In this document: positions 42,083-50,324 of the stretch, one piece after another
Position numbering within the stretch: the stretch's first letter is position 1
Layout: every line of letters begins with the position of its first letter
The notes under the pieces: generated by a model
Told to the model about the DNA's origin: nothing
Seen by the model: only the letters and a program-made list of their open reading frames with translations
Databases searched by the model: none
Made by a program: the position numbers and the translations under genes
Assembly (NCBI GenBank): GCA_017469115.1
Contig: JAFUGY010000040.1
Span: 1-53,516 of the forward strand
Source of the DNA: Oscillospiraceae bacterium
GTDB taxonomy: Bacteria > Bacillota > Clostridia > Oscillospirales > Oscillospiraceae
Direction: 5' to 3'
Length of the DNA stretch: 53,516 bases

Positions 42083-43819
42083 ATGACAAACATCACGGTA
42101 AAAACACCCTGGCAAAAAGTGACCGGCGATATCCCGATGCATCTGGAGTATTTTGAAGGCTCCATGTTCGACAAGGTCAGGGAGATTGCCGACCGTTATC
42201 CAAACAATGTCGCTTTTGATTTTATGGGGCGCTCCACAACCTACCGGAAGATGGTGGAAGAAGTGGAAAAATGTGCCAAAGCCCTGAAGACGATCGGCGT
42301 GCGGGAAGGGGATCGTGTGACGATTGCCTTGCCCAACTGCCCGCAGGCGATCTATATGTTTTATGCGGTGAATCTGGTGGGCGCGGTATGCAATATGATT
42401 CATCCGTTGTCAGCCGAAAAGGAAATCGAATTCTATCTCAACGCATCCCGCAGCGTAACAGCCATTACGCTCGATCAGTTTTATCATAAGTTTGAGAATA
42501 TCCGGCAGAATACCGGCATCATCAATATCATCATTGCCTCCGTAAAGGATGAACTCAGCAAACCCGTCCGAGCAGGATATATGCTGACGGAAGGCCGCAA
42601 AATTCGGAAAATCCCGAAGGATGCGCCGGTCATTCGCTGGCGGGAATTCATGAACATGAGCAGGCACTGCTTTTATCACTATAAAGTAGAGCGGAAAAGC
42701 GACGACCCTGCTGTCATCCTGTATTCCGGAGGGACCACGGGCACGACCAAAGGGATTGTCCTCACAAACAAAAACTTCAATGCCCTCGGCCAGCAGGTTA
42801 TCGCAACCAATCCCATGTTCTGGCCGGGAGACAAAATGCTGGCAGCCATGCCGGTGTTCCACGGGTTCGGGCTTGGCGTCTGTATTCACACCATGCTTTC
42901 CCAGGGCGGGAGATGCATTCTGGTGCCGCGTTTTACGGCAAAGAGCTATGCAAAACTCATTGTGAAATACCGCTGCAACTTTATTGCCGGGGTTCCGACG
43001 CTTTATGAAGCTCTGCTTCGTCTCCCTGCAATGGACGGAGCGGATCTGAGTTGTCTCAAAGGCGTCTTTTCGGGGGGAGATTCCCTCTCCGTCGAGCTGA
43101 AAAAGAAGCTGGACAAATTCCTGTATGATCATAAATCCACCGTTCAGGTGCGGGAGGGATACGGGACGACGGAAACCGTCACAGCCTGCTGTCTGACGCC
43201 GCCTACCATGTTTAAGGAGGGCAGCATCGGAATCCCGTTCCCGGATACGGTTATTAAGATCGTGGAGCCGGGTACGGAGCGGGAGCTGCCCTACGGCGAA
43301 GAAGGTGAAATCCTGCTTGCCGGGCCGACGGTGATGCGCGAATACATGGACAATCCGGAAGAAACTGCCCAGACGCTTCGGGTGCATGCCGATGGCCTGA
43401 CATGGGTGTATACCGGAGATCTCGGCACCATGGACGAGGAAGGCTTTGTCTATTTTAAAGGGCGTGCCAAGCGCATGATCGTCACTTCCGGCTACAATGT
43501 GTATCCCGGCCAGATTGAAAACATTCTCGATGCCCATGAAGCGGTTCAGATGAGCTGTGTGATTGGGGTTCCGGATGCGTATAAGATGCAGAAAGTGAAG
43601 GCTTTTGTCAAGCTGTCGCCGGAATTTCCCGCAACGGAGGACACAAAACAGCTCCTTCTGGAGTACTGCCGAAAACACATTGCAAAATATGCCATGCCGT
43701 ATGACATCGAGTTCCGTGCCGATCTTCCGAAAACGCTGGTGGGCAAGGTCGCCTACCGTGTTCTGGAGGAGGAAGAGCTGGCGAAGATGAAAGCAGCCGG
43801 GCAGGAGGAAAAAGCATAA
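42083..43819 (+). CDS. AMP-forming acyl-CoA ligase
   Basis: 578 residues of the ANL superfamily. P-loop-like YSGGTTGTTKG (about 214), the VFHGFG region, EGYGTTE (A5 motif), YTGDLG (A7), GYNVYPGQIE (A8) and the C-terminal catalytic lysine in KTLVGKVAYR. It activates a carboxylic acid to acyl-AMP and then acyl-CoA; similarity is closest to long-chain fatty-acid ligases, but the acid is not certain. It lies in one run with the amidohydrolase gene, hinting at a carboxylate released by that enzyme. Inference only. Confidence 0.92.
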   Translation: MTNITVKTPWQKVTGDIPMHLEYFEGSMFDKVREIADRYPNNVAFDFMGRSTTYRKMVEEVEKCAKALKTIGVREGDRVTIALPNCPQAIYMFYAVNLVGAVCNMIHPLSAEKEIEFYLNASRSVTAITLDQFYHKFENIRQNTGIINIIIASVKDELSKPVRAGYMLTEGRKIRKIPKDAPVIRWREFMNMSRHCFYHYKVERKSDDPAVILYSGGTTGTTKGIVLTNKNFNALGQQVIATNPMFWPGDKMLAAMPVFHGFGLGVCIHTMLSQGGRCILVPRFTAKSYAKLIVKYRCNFIAGVPTLYEALLRLPAMDGADLSCLKGVFSGGDSLSVELKKKLDKFLYDHKSTVQVREGYGTTETVTACCLTPPTMFKEGSIGIPFPDTVIKIVEPGTERELPYGEEGEILLAGPTVMREYMDNPEETAQTLRVHADGLTWVYTGDLGTMDEEGFVYFKGRAKRMIVTSGYNVYPGQIENILDAHEAVQMSCVIGVPDAYKMQKVKAFVKLSPEFPATEDTKQLLLEYCRKHIAKYAMPYDIEFRADLPKTLVGKVAYRVLEEEELAKMKAAGQEEKA

Positions 43820-43829
43820 GGCCTTGATC

Positions 43830-43848
43830 CGATTCCGGGTCGGAATCG
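43830..43848 (+). other. Small hairpin between the ligase and protease genes
   Basis: CGATTCC (43830-43836) pairs with GGAATCG (43842-43848). No T run follows, so it may be an RNA-processing or attenuation hairpin, not a terminator. Confidence 0.4.
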
Positions 43849-43881
43849 ATTGAAATAAGAGCACTATAAGGAGGAAAGCAT

Positions 43882-46707
43882 ATGGCAAGAGACTATAAAG
43901 GAACCGGCCAGAAGGCTGAAAAGCAGGGTGAAGGAATCGGCGGTGGTCCCGTCGGCAATTCCGGCGGCTATTCCGGCCGTCCCGGAGGCTCTTCACAATC
44001 CGGACAGAGCAGACCGTCCAGTGTTCCGCGCCCGGGCAGCGGCTCCAACAGGCCGGGCGGCCCCAACCGGCCGGATGGTTCCGACCGCGCATCAGCAGGT
44101 TCTTCCCGTTCCGGCGGTAACGGCCTTCTTTTGGCAGGGCTGGCCTATCTTCTGCTGGGCAGAAAGAGCAACGGGCAGAGAAGCAGCGGCATCGGCAATA
44201 TCATCCGCATTGCGGTTATCGTCTTCATCGTGCTGACGCTGTTCCGTTCCTGCACGGGAACGGGTTTTGACGGCGGTTATCAGGAGTTCAACAACGGGAA
44301 TCAGACCACAGTGATTGCCACCCCGGCCCCGACGCCCCGGCCGACGCCTGCACCCACACCACGGCCTACTCCGGCGCCTACGCCGCGTCCCACCGCTACA
44401 CCGTCACTGACGAACTCTTCAAGCTATACGGGCAGCTATGCCAACAACAGCTATTTTGCCAACGGCGGGAGCATTGCCACTTCGTCCGGGAACGGCGGGC
44501 TTGATTTAAGCGCGCTCTTCGGCGGATATCCGACGGTGAACAGCGGCGCTTACACCTCTTCTTCCTGGGACGGCGGCAACAACACCGGCACCGAAAACAA
44601 CACCGTGACCGACGGCGCAAGAGCCAAATATACCACCATCAAGGGCAATGGCACAGATACCGTTACTATCATGGTGTATATGTGCGGCACTGACCTGGAG
44701 TCCAACTACTCCATGGCGACGAAAGACCTCCAGGAAATGGCAAACGCCACCATCGGAGATAACGTCAATATCATTGTCTACACGGGCGGATGCTCCCAGT
44801 GGAAGAACAATCTCGTCAGCAGCAGAACCAACCAGATTTATAAAATCGAAAACGGCGGCCAGTTCCGTCTGCTCAATGATAACGTCGGAAACAAGCCGAT
44901 GGTCACGCCTTCCACCCTTTCCGAATTTATCCGCTTCTGTGCACAGAACTATCCGGCCAACCGGAACATGCTGATTCTCTGGGATCACGGCGGCGGCTCC
45001 ATCACCGGCTATGGTTATGACCAGAAGTTCAAGAGCTCCGGCTCCATGACGCTGGACGGAATCGATCAGGCCCTCGCCGAAGGCGGTGTGACGTTTGATG
45101 TTCTCGGCTTCGATGCCTGCCTGATGGCGACGGTGGAAACCGCCCAGATGGCTTCCAAGTATGCCGATTATCTCCTGGCATCCGAGGAGTCGGAACCGGG
45201 CATCGGCTGGTATTATACCGACTGGGTGACCCTGCTCAGCCGCAACACCTCCACGCCGACGGTTACTCTCGGCAAGCGGATTGTGGACGATTTCGTCACT
45301 ATGTGTGCACGCCAGTGCCCGGGGCAGGATACCACGCTTTCCCTTACCGATCTGGCAGAATTCTCCTACACGGTTCCTCCGCTGCTGAATGACTGGTCGG
45401 ATGCAACATATTCCCTGATTCAGAGCGATTACCGGACGGTCTCCCGCGCCCGCGGAAACGCGAAGGAATTCGCAGCCGATTCCCGGATCGACCAGGCGGA
45501 CCTTGCCAGCATCTGCTATAACCTGAATAATACCGAGAGCAGCTCCCTCGCCAATGCGCTTCGCAGCGCCATCAAGTATAACAAGACGTCTTCGACGGTC
45601 AGAAATGCCTATGGCCTTTCCATCTACTTCCCGTATCGGAACATGTCCACGGTCAGCAAAGCTGTCAAGACTTACAGCAAAATCGGGATGCAGAACAACT
45701 ATTCCCGCTGCGTGCAGGCGTTTGCGACCTATGCCTCATCCGGGCAGGCATCCTCCTACAGCAACGGCTATTCTTCGGGGCTCGGTTCTCTCCTCTCCGG
45801 CCTTTCCGGATACAGCACCGGCTCAACGGGCTATAGCGGCAATTCCGGCTATTCCTCGTCTTCCGGATACGGCGGCAGCTCTTACAGCACTTCGTATGAC
45901 ACTTCCGACCTGATCTATGCGCTGCTCGGGCAGATGATGTCGGGGCGGAGTATTGAAAACGTCCGTGGCCTGACGGAGGAGAATGACGACTTCCTGGTTG
46001 ATGTTTTGAACAGCGACGCAGTGGACGTGCGCGCCATGGCGGATTATATCAGCGAGAATACCTTCGATGCCTCTCTGCTGAAATGGTCCGTCGGAGAAGA
46101 CGGAGCACCTGAAATGCTGCTCCCGCAGGATCAGTGGGATCTGATTTCCGAGCTGAAGCTCAGTGTATTCCGCAATGACGGCCAGGGCTTTATCGACCTC
46201 GGGCTGGATCTTTACGAAGGCTTCTTCAAAGAAAACGGTGCGCTCAGCGGCGAGTATGACGGCGGCTGGCTTCACATCAACGGCCATGAAGTGGCATATT
46301 ATCAGATGTACACCATTGTTGCCGATGACGGAACACGTGTCACCATGGGCAGAGTTCCCTGCCTCTACAACGGTCAGCGCGCAAACCTGCTGATTGAAAT
46401 TGTCAATGACAATCCTGCGGTGGTAGGCGTCTGCTACGATTATCAGAACGATGCAGAAATTCTGACCTACGCAAAAGCCGCTACCGAGTATAACAGCACC
46501 GATACCGTCACCTTCCTTGCAGACTATTATACGTACGACAACATCTACGAAAACACCTATCGCATCAGCGATGAGTTTACCGTAGGTGACGGTCTGGAGG
46601 CCTCCTTTATGTATGTAGCGGATGTGGAGGAAGTCAATCCTTGCTATCGCTTTACAGATCTTTACGGGCAGGAGTACTGGACGCCCGTCATGCGTACGGC
46701 TGCATAA
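43882..46707 (+). CDS. Membrane-anchored clostripain-family (C11) cysteine peptidase
   Basis: 941 residues. A Gly/Ser/Pro-rich cytoplasmic segment (1-75) precedes a single membrane helix (about 104-122, RIAVIVFIVLTLF), then an APTPRPTP repeat stalk (about 150-170). The peptidase C11 domain starts at TVTIMVYMCGTDLESNYS (about 258), with catalytic His369 (LWDHGGGS) and Cys413 (GFDACLM). A Ser/Tyr/Gly-rich linker (about 630-675) leads to a 260-residue C-terminal domain I do not recognise. Topology puts the protease outside. AAGGAGG precedes the ATG. Clostripain relatives cleave after arginine; specificity is not provable here. Confidence 0.92.
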   Translation: MARDYKGTGQKAEKQGEGIGGGPVGNSGGYSGRPGGSSQSGQSRPSSVPRPGSGSNRPGGPNRPDGSDRASAGSSRSGGNGLLLAGLAYLLLGRKSNGQRSSGIGNIIRIAVIVFIVLTLFRSCTGTGFDGGYQEFNNGNQTTVIATPAPTPRPTPAPTPRPTPAPTPRPTATPSLTNSSSYTGSYANNSYFANGGSIATSSGNGGLDLSALFGGYPTVNSGAYTSSSWDGGNNTGTENNTVTDGARAKYTTIKGNGTDTVTIMVYMCGTDLESNYSMATKDLQEMANATIGDNVNIIVYTGGCSQWKNNLVSSRTNQIYKIENGGQFRLLNDNVGNKPMVTPSTLSEFIRFCAQNYPANRNMLILWDHGGGSITGYGYDQKFKSSGSMTLDGIDQALAEGGVTFDVLGFDACLMATVETAQMASKYADYLLASEESEPGIGWYYTDWVTLLSRNTSTPTVTLGKRIVDDFVTMCARQCPGQDTTLSLTDLAEFSYTVPPLLNDWSDATYSLIQSDYRTVSRARGNAKEFAADSRIDQADLASICYNLNNTESSSLANALRSAIKYNKTSSTVRNAYGLSIYFPYRNMSTVSKAVKTYSKIGMQNNYSRCVQAFATYASSGQASSYSNGYSSGLGSLLSGLSGYSTGSTGYSGNSGYSSSSGYGGSSYSTSYDTSDLIYALLGQMMSGRSIENVRGLTEENDDFLVDVLNSDAVDVRAMADYISENTFDASLLKWSVGEDGAPEMLLPQDQWDLISELKLSVFRNDGQGFIDLGLDLYEGFFKENGALSGEYDGGWLHINGHEVAYYQMYTIVADDGTRVTMGRVPCLYNGQRANLLIEIVNDNPAVVGVCYDYQNDAEILTYAKAATEYNSTDTVTFLADYYTYDNIYENTYRISDEFTVGDGLEASFMYVADVEEVNPCYRFTDLYGQEYWTPVMRTAA

Positions 46708-46721
46708 ACCAATATCAAAAT

Positions 46722-46750
46722 AAGAGGCCGGCAAATGCCGGCCTCTTGCA
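46722..46750 (+). terminator. Terminator after the C11 peptidase gene
   Basis: Perfect 11-bp stem AAGAGGCCGGC/GCCGGCCTCTT (46722-46732 with 46737-46747), AAAT loop. The T run is short (CTCTTGC). Confidence 0.7.
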
Positions 46751-46774
46751 ATAAAGAAAAGGATTGATCAGACC

Positions 46775-47836
46775 ATGAAAAAGTTTTTTGAAACCTTGCT
46801 TTATCTCATTCTGGCAGTGCTGGCAGCCGGCATTCTGCTGATCGTGTTTCTGACTGTCTCGGAATATCGCCCCGCCGATGTGGAGCCGGTTCCGGTTTCC
46901 GGCAAGGCGGAAGAGAAGCAGATTCCGCTCGAGGAGCCGATTGAAGTGATTTCCTGGAACGTCGGATATGCTGCGCTGGGCAAGGATGCCGATTTTGTGA
47001 TGGACGGCGGCAGTAAAGCCCCCGCTGCCAATCAAACGCTGGTTGAGACGAACCTGAACGGCATTTCCGATACCCTGAAAAAAGAAACGGGAGCTTCCAT
47101 CTATCTCCTGCAGGAAGCAGACAGCGACTCCCGCCGCTCCTTCCATATCGACTTTCGTGACAGAATCTCCCTCGCGCAGAATACCTATGCGCTCAACTAT
47201 TCCTGCCCCTTTGTGCCGTTCCCCTGGCCGCCTTTCGGCAAGATCAATTCCGGGCTTCTGACGGCTTCTTCCTATGACATCGAAGAGGCAGAGCGCATTT
47301 CGCTGCCCTGCCCATTCTCCTGGCCGCTGCGCACGGCAAATCTCAAGCGCTGCTTGCTGGTTTCATATTTGCCGGTGGAGGGGAGCGAGAAAAAGCTGGT
47401 GCTCATCAATCTCCACCTCGAGGCATATGACAGCGGGGAGGGCAAGATTGCCCAGACGAAGCAGCTGCGTGAATTTATGCAGAGCGAATATGAGAAGGGC
47501 AATTACGTTCTGGCCGCGGGGGACTTCAATCAGCTTTTCCCCGGCACAGCTGAAGTCTATCCCAACGCTCATCCGGAGAACTGGACGCCCGGCATCCTTG
47601 AGGAAGACAGCATCCCCGAAGGATTCTCCTTCGCCTTTGATGCCTCCACACCGACCTGCCGCCTGCTCAACCAGCCCTACAATCCCTCTGACACGGCCAA
47701 TACCCAGTATTATGTGATCGACGGGATGATTACTTCTCCCAATGTTCAGGTGGAAGAGGTTGAAACCCTCGACTGCGGCTTCACTTATTCCGACCACAAC
47801 CCCGTGAAGTTCGTTCTGACCCTGGCGGAGGAATAA
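46775..47836 (+). CDS. Membrane-anchored endonuclease/exonuclease/phosphatase (EEP) family protein
   Basis: 353 residues. An N-terminal membrane helix (about 8-28) and a short linker precede an EEP domain: ISWNVGYA (Asn), LLQEAD (Glu), INLHLEAYDS, AAGDFNQLFPG (Asp, Asn) and YSDHNPVKF (Asp, His). The active site is complete and faces outward. Substrates of this family range from DNA to phospholipids and inositol phosphates, so the target is open. Only 67 bases separate it from the C11 peptidase gene. Confidence 0.88.
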   Translation: MKKFFETLLYLILAVLAAGILLIVFLTVSEYRPADVEPVPVSGKAEEKQIPLEEPIEVISWNVGYAALGKDADFVMDGGSKAPAANQTLVETNLNGISDTLKKETGASIYLLQEADSDSRRSFHIDFRDRISLAQNTYALNYSCPFVPFPWPPFGKINSGLLTASSYDIEEAERISLPCPFSWPLRTANLKRCLLVSYLPVEGSEKKLVLINLHLEAYDSGEGKIAQTKQLREFMQSEYEKGNYVLAAGDFNQLFPGTAEVYPNAHPENWTPGILEEDSIPEGFSFAFDASTPTCRLLNQPYNPSDTANTQYYVIDGMITSPNVQVEEVETLDCGFTYSDHNPVKFVLTLAEE

Positions 47837-47862
47837 TCCAAAATTGTAAGAAAAGAAATGAT

Positions 47863-47887
47863 CGCCGGCCTGAAAAACAGGTCGGCG
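47863..47887 (+). terminator. Hairpin after the EEP gene; rest of 47837-48082 empty
   Basis: 10-bp stem (47863-47872 with 47878-47887, one G-U) and a five-A loop, without a T run. From 47888 to 48082 I see no supported gene. A phrase CTGTCCCTAATTCTT (near 47910) recurs in similar form at about 49420. Confidence 0.5.
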
Positions 47888-48082
47888 AATATGTTATAGG
47901 GAGAAAAAACTGTCCCTAATTCTTTTCGAGCAGTAAAAAGCGCTTCAAACGGCGGCTTGGAAGATTCCGAAAGAAATACGCTGCAGGAAATATAGAGCCG
48001 AAAACGATTCAGCGAAGCATTGCCAGCTATACCGGCCATTGAATTGAAGCAACAGTATTTCCAGGTTACTCTTTTTTAGAGC

Positions 48083-48111
48083 TTGACATACCCTATAATA
48101 TAGGGTATAAT
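48083..48111 (+). promoter_or_regulatory. Promoter of the toxin-antitoxin operon
   Basis: TTGACA (48083-48088), 17 bases, TATAAT (48106-48111): full consensus. Confidence 0.9.
48088..48108. promoter_or_regulatory. Palindromic operator inside the toxin-antitoxin promoter
   Basis: Perfect 9-base arms ATACCCTAT and ATAGGGTAT with AAT between them. The palindrome fills the spacer between the -35 and -10 boxes, the classic position for autorepression by the antitoxin. Confidence 0.8.
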
Positions 48112-48136
48112 AATCAAAACGATAAAGGAGTATAGT

Positions 48137-48493
48137 ATGACACGCGAATTTGTTGTTATTCCGTCTTTTCTAGTGAAATGGAGAAACTTAGGATTAAATG
48201 AAGCTGATATGCGTCGTCTGGAGCAAGATATTCTTGATAATCCGAAGGTTGGGCAGGTTATGAAGGAGACCGGAGGAGTAAGAAAAATGCGGTTCGCATT
48301 TGAAAACAGGGGTAAAAGTGGTTCTGTCAGAATAATCTATGTGGATTTTGAAGTTTATGAAAAAGTGTATCTGATTGATGCTTATCAAAAATCAGAAAAA
48401 GATAATCTCACAAAGGCTGAAAGAAATGATATGAAGAAGATTGTTGAATTAATTGAACTTCAGCTTGAAATGAATGAGAGGGATCACTTATGA
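48137..48493 (+). CDS. HigB/RelE-superfamily toxin
   Basis: 118 residues. EFVVIPSFLVKWRNLGLNEADMRRLEQDILDNPKVGQVM, then GGVRKMRFAFENRGKSGSVRIIYVDF and VYLIDAYQKSEKDNLTKAERNDMKK is the usual layout of HigB2-type mRNA interferases, including the C-terminal K-x-E-x-x-x-L-T-x-A-E motif. The toxin gene comes first, as in higBA systems, and overlaps the antitoxin gene by 4 bases. AAAGGAG precedes the ATG. Confidence 0.88.
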   Translation: MTREFVVIPSFLVKWRNLGLNEADMRRLEQDILDNPKVGQVMKETGGVRKMRFAFENRGKSGSVRIIYVDFEVYEKVYLIDAYQKSEKDNLTKAERNDMKKIVELIELQLEMNERDHL

Positions 48494-48900
48494 GCAGATA
48501 TGATGAGATTATGAAAGGCCTTCAGGAGGCTCTTGAATATACACAGGGAGTCTCTAACGGTACGCAGATCCATCGTATAGAGATACAGGAGGTTTCTGAT
48601 TTTCAACCGGAAGAGATAAAAATGATTCGTATGAATTGCAGGATGAGTCAAAGCCTTTTTGCAGCTTGCGTAGGAGTAACAAAGAAAGCTGTTGAAGCCT
48701 GGGAAGGGGGCAGAAGCCATCCGGATGGTGCAGCTCGCAGAATTCTGGGATTGATGCAGACGAATCCTCACTTTGCCGAGGACAATGGTATTCTGAAAAC
48801 GCAAGGCGGTATCTATGAAGTTGAAGGAGCGAAGCCAATGCATGCAGCACAAGCAGTTGCACAGTACAAAAAAGGATTACCTGATGGGGCTGTTTTCTGA
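48490..48900 (+). CDS. HigA-like antitoxin with XRE helix-turn-helix
   Basis: 136 residues. The central HTH (EEIKMIRMNCRMSQSLFAACVGVTKKAVEAWEGGRSHPDGAARRIL) is typical of HigA2-type antitoxins. The C-terminal 40 residues (about 97-136) are an extra tail. It would neutralise the toxin and repress the operon at the palindrome in its promoter. Confidence 0.88.
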   Translation: MSRYDEIMKGLQEALEYTQGVSNGTQIHRIEIQEVSDFQPEEIKMIRMNCRMSQSLFAACVGVTKKAVEAWEGGRSHPDGAARRILGLMQTNPHFAEDNGILKTQGGIYEVEGAKPMHAAQAVAQYKKGLPDGAVF

Positions 48901-48985
48901 TATCCCCTGCAACAAACGGTAGTAACGTTCGATAGACATGCTTGTAAACAGAAAGCAGTGCTGATCCTCAGATACAGCATAAGAC

Positions 48986-49030
48986 GACCCCGCTGAAACT
49001 GCCTGGCTGGCAGTCCCGGCGGGGCGGTCA
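48986..49030 (+). terminator. Terminator after the toxin-antitoxin operon
   Basis: Two-level hairpin: CCCCGC (48988-48993) with GCGGGG (49019-49024), and inside it ACTGCC/GGCAGT (48998-49003 with 49009-49014). CACATTTTGG follows. Confidence 0.65.
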
Positions 49031-49252
49031 CATTTTGGAGAAATTCTATCCGGCGATTGGCAGAAAATTGTAGACCCTTGAGAAATGATTCAGAATCTCA
49101 GGATAAATGACACCGGTATCTTCCTTTATGCGAAACATTATATCCTGTTTCCCGAAATGAATCAAACAATTCCGCATCATTTCGCGAAAGAAAAACTAAG
49201 AGACGGCAAGCAACTGTTTCAACTCGGTTTACAGTTTTTGAGAGCGTAGAAA

Positions 49253-49340
49253 TTGTAAACTTTGTAAACCTCAAATCCGGAAGGATAGGTTTTTATCTAC
49301 TTTACAGACTTCTTTTCCCACAGGTTTACAAAGTTTACAA
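49253..49340. repeat. 19-bp perfect inverted repeat built from TTTGTAAAC units
   Basis: TTGTAAACTTTGTAAACCT at 49253-49271 is repeated in perfect inverse at 49322-49340, 50 bases apart. Each arm holds two tandem copies of a (T)TTGTAAAC unit, an iteron-like pattern. The surrounding 48901-49610 region is otherwise non-coding. It also holds a weak hairpin at 49371-49381 followed by TTCTTTTTTTC. Confidence 0.65.
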
Positions 49341-49524
49341 AGTGAATGGTTTTCCGCACAACGGAAAATCACCCACCGGGTGGTTCTTTTTTTCTCTTGG
49401 TGTTATTGTGAGAAAAAAGAATTGTCCGTAATTCTTCTTTTTTTGTTCTTTTTCATTGCAACTGAAATAAATGCCGTTATTGGTCAGAAAGATGAGAGTT
49501 TTTTCAGCCAGCATAAAATTATTG

Positions 49525-49553
49525 TTGTAATCCGTTACTTTTTTTGCTAATAT
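49525..49553 (+). promoter_or_regulatory. Promoter upstream of the Avd-like gene
   Basis: TTGTAA (49525-49530), 17 bases, TAATAT (49548-49553) with an extended TGC just before the -10 box. Confidence 0.6.
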
Positions 49554-49610
49554 GTTCCTATTTAATAATAATCTATCGTTCAGCCGACAGATGAATGGTT
49601 GGTAGGAACC

Positions 49611-49997
49611 ATGACAGGAAAAAGCGAACTTGCTGTTATTTTAAAAGCGAAAGAACTTTGCTCCTATGTGATGACAGTGACAGAGAAATCGCCTAAACGC
49701 TTCCGTTTTACGCTGGTATCAAGGCTGCAGAACTACGCGTTGGATGTGATAGAAGAATTGTATGTTGCCAACGAAATTTTTGTACCGGGCGGAGGACAAA
49801 AACAGGCAGAGGAAAGACTCTCGCAACAGAGAAAGGCACAGACGTCGCTCCGACTGCTGGGTTATATTGCACAGCTGGCCATGGAGCAAGAGTGCATCCT
49901 GCCGAAGCAGTATGAGCAGATCACACGGTTGATCTACGATTGCAGGAACCTGCTGGGGGCATGGATGAACAGCGACAGAAAACGATTCCGGTTATAG
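49611..49997 (+). CDS. avd: Four-helix-bundle protein resembling DGR accessory variability determinant (Avd)
   Basis: 128 residues, basic, all-helical: ELAVILKAKELCSYVMTVTE, SPKRFRFTLVSRLQNYALDV, LRLLGYIAQLAMEQECILPK and IYDCRNLLGAWMNSDRKR. The last segment and overall plan match the Avd family, which forms a positively charged pentamer that binds the reverse transcriptase of diversity-generating retroelements; the Bordetella phage protein ends similarly with ILGSWIARVNRK. ATG 49611 (weak TAGGA upstream) is chosen over the TTG at 49599. What follows immediately is a lectin-like variable sequence, strengthening the DGR reading. Confidence 0.75.
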   Translation: MTGKSELAVILKAKELCSYVMTVTEKSPKRFRFTLVSRLQNYALDVIEELYVANEIFVPGGGQKQAEERLSQQRKAQTSLRLLGYIAQLAMEQECILPKQYEQITRLIYDCRNLLGAWMNSDRKRFRL

Positions 49998-50043
49998 GCC
50001 GCATGCGGCTTATAATATACAGGGACAGGGTTGCAACCTTTTT

Positions 50044-50181
50044 TGGCCGGGCTGGTGGTGGCTCCGGTCGCCCTACTATTACTATGCTTTCTACGCGGGG
50101 GTCGTCAGCAATGACGGCTATCTGACTACGGCGACGTTATCGACGATGGCCCATTCGGCGCGCGCCCCGCTTTTCAGTTAA
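50044..50181 (+). other. Variable-repeat-like lectin core, frameshifted, no start codon
   Basis: Frame 1 reads WPGWWWLRSPYYYYAFYAGV, then VSNDGYL. After a one-base loss at 50122-50123 the other frame continues DYGDVIDDGPFGARPAFQL. WWLRSP...(S)DG...GxRPA is the core of C-type-lectin-like and DUF6273-type domains used as targets of diversity-generating retroelements. The run of TAC/TAT/GCT/TTC codons is what adenine mutagenesis of AAC/AAT template codons would give. Frame 1 opens only at 49969 and has no start, so the N-terminal part of the target is missing. Confidence 0.6.
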
Positions 50182-50206
50182 ATCTTGAATCTGTACTCTT
50201 CACATC

Positions 50207-50223
50207 TGCTGCCGCAGGCAGCA
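50207..50223 (+). other. Hairpin downstream of the variable core
   Basis: TGCTGCC and GGCAGCA pair perfectly around GCA, about 30 bases after the GC-rich end (GGCGCGCGCCCCGC) of the variable core. DGR target sites often carry a GC-rich initiation site followed by such a stem-loop. The stem also simply encodes Ala/Gly codons, so this is suggestive only. Confidence 0.35.
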
Positions 50224-50324
50224 AATCAACCGCCGCAGCAGGCGGCGGCGAATTTGGGACGCTGACAGGAGGTAATGAGCTCAAGCTGACACTAAAAGAT
50301 GGAGATCGCAGCGCTACAGCAAAT

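Noticed and set aside
42410..44092. A 560-codon open frame on the reverse strand
   Set aside because: Antisense of the acyl-CoA ligase gene, which has all ANL motifs.
44320..44400. Short tandem repeats that might look like a CRISPR or microsatellite
   Set aside because: They encode the in-frame APTPRPTP stalk of the C11 peptidase; no spacers or repeat palindromes. No CRISPR array is visible anywhere in the window.
47888..48082. Short protein-like frames on both strands between the EEP gene and the toxin gene
   Set aside because: They lack start signals and recognisable motifs; a CTGTCCCTAATTCTT-like phrase recurs near 49420, but the evidence is too thin for a repeat call.
49940..50125. A 61-codon ORF overlapping the end of the Avd-like gene
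   Set aside because: It reads the lectin-like core in a non-matching frame and is Gly/Arg-rich; no ribosome binding site.
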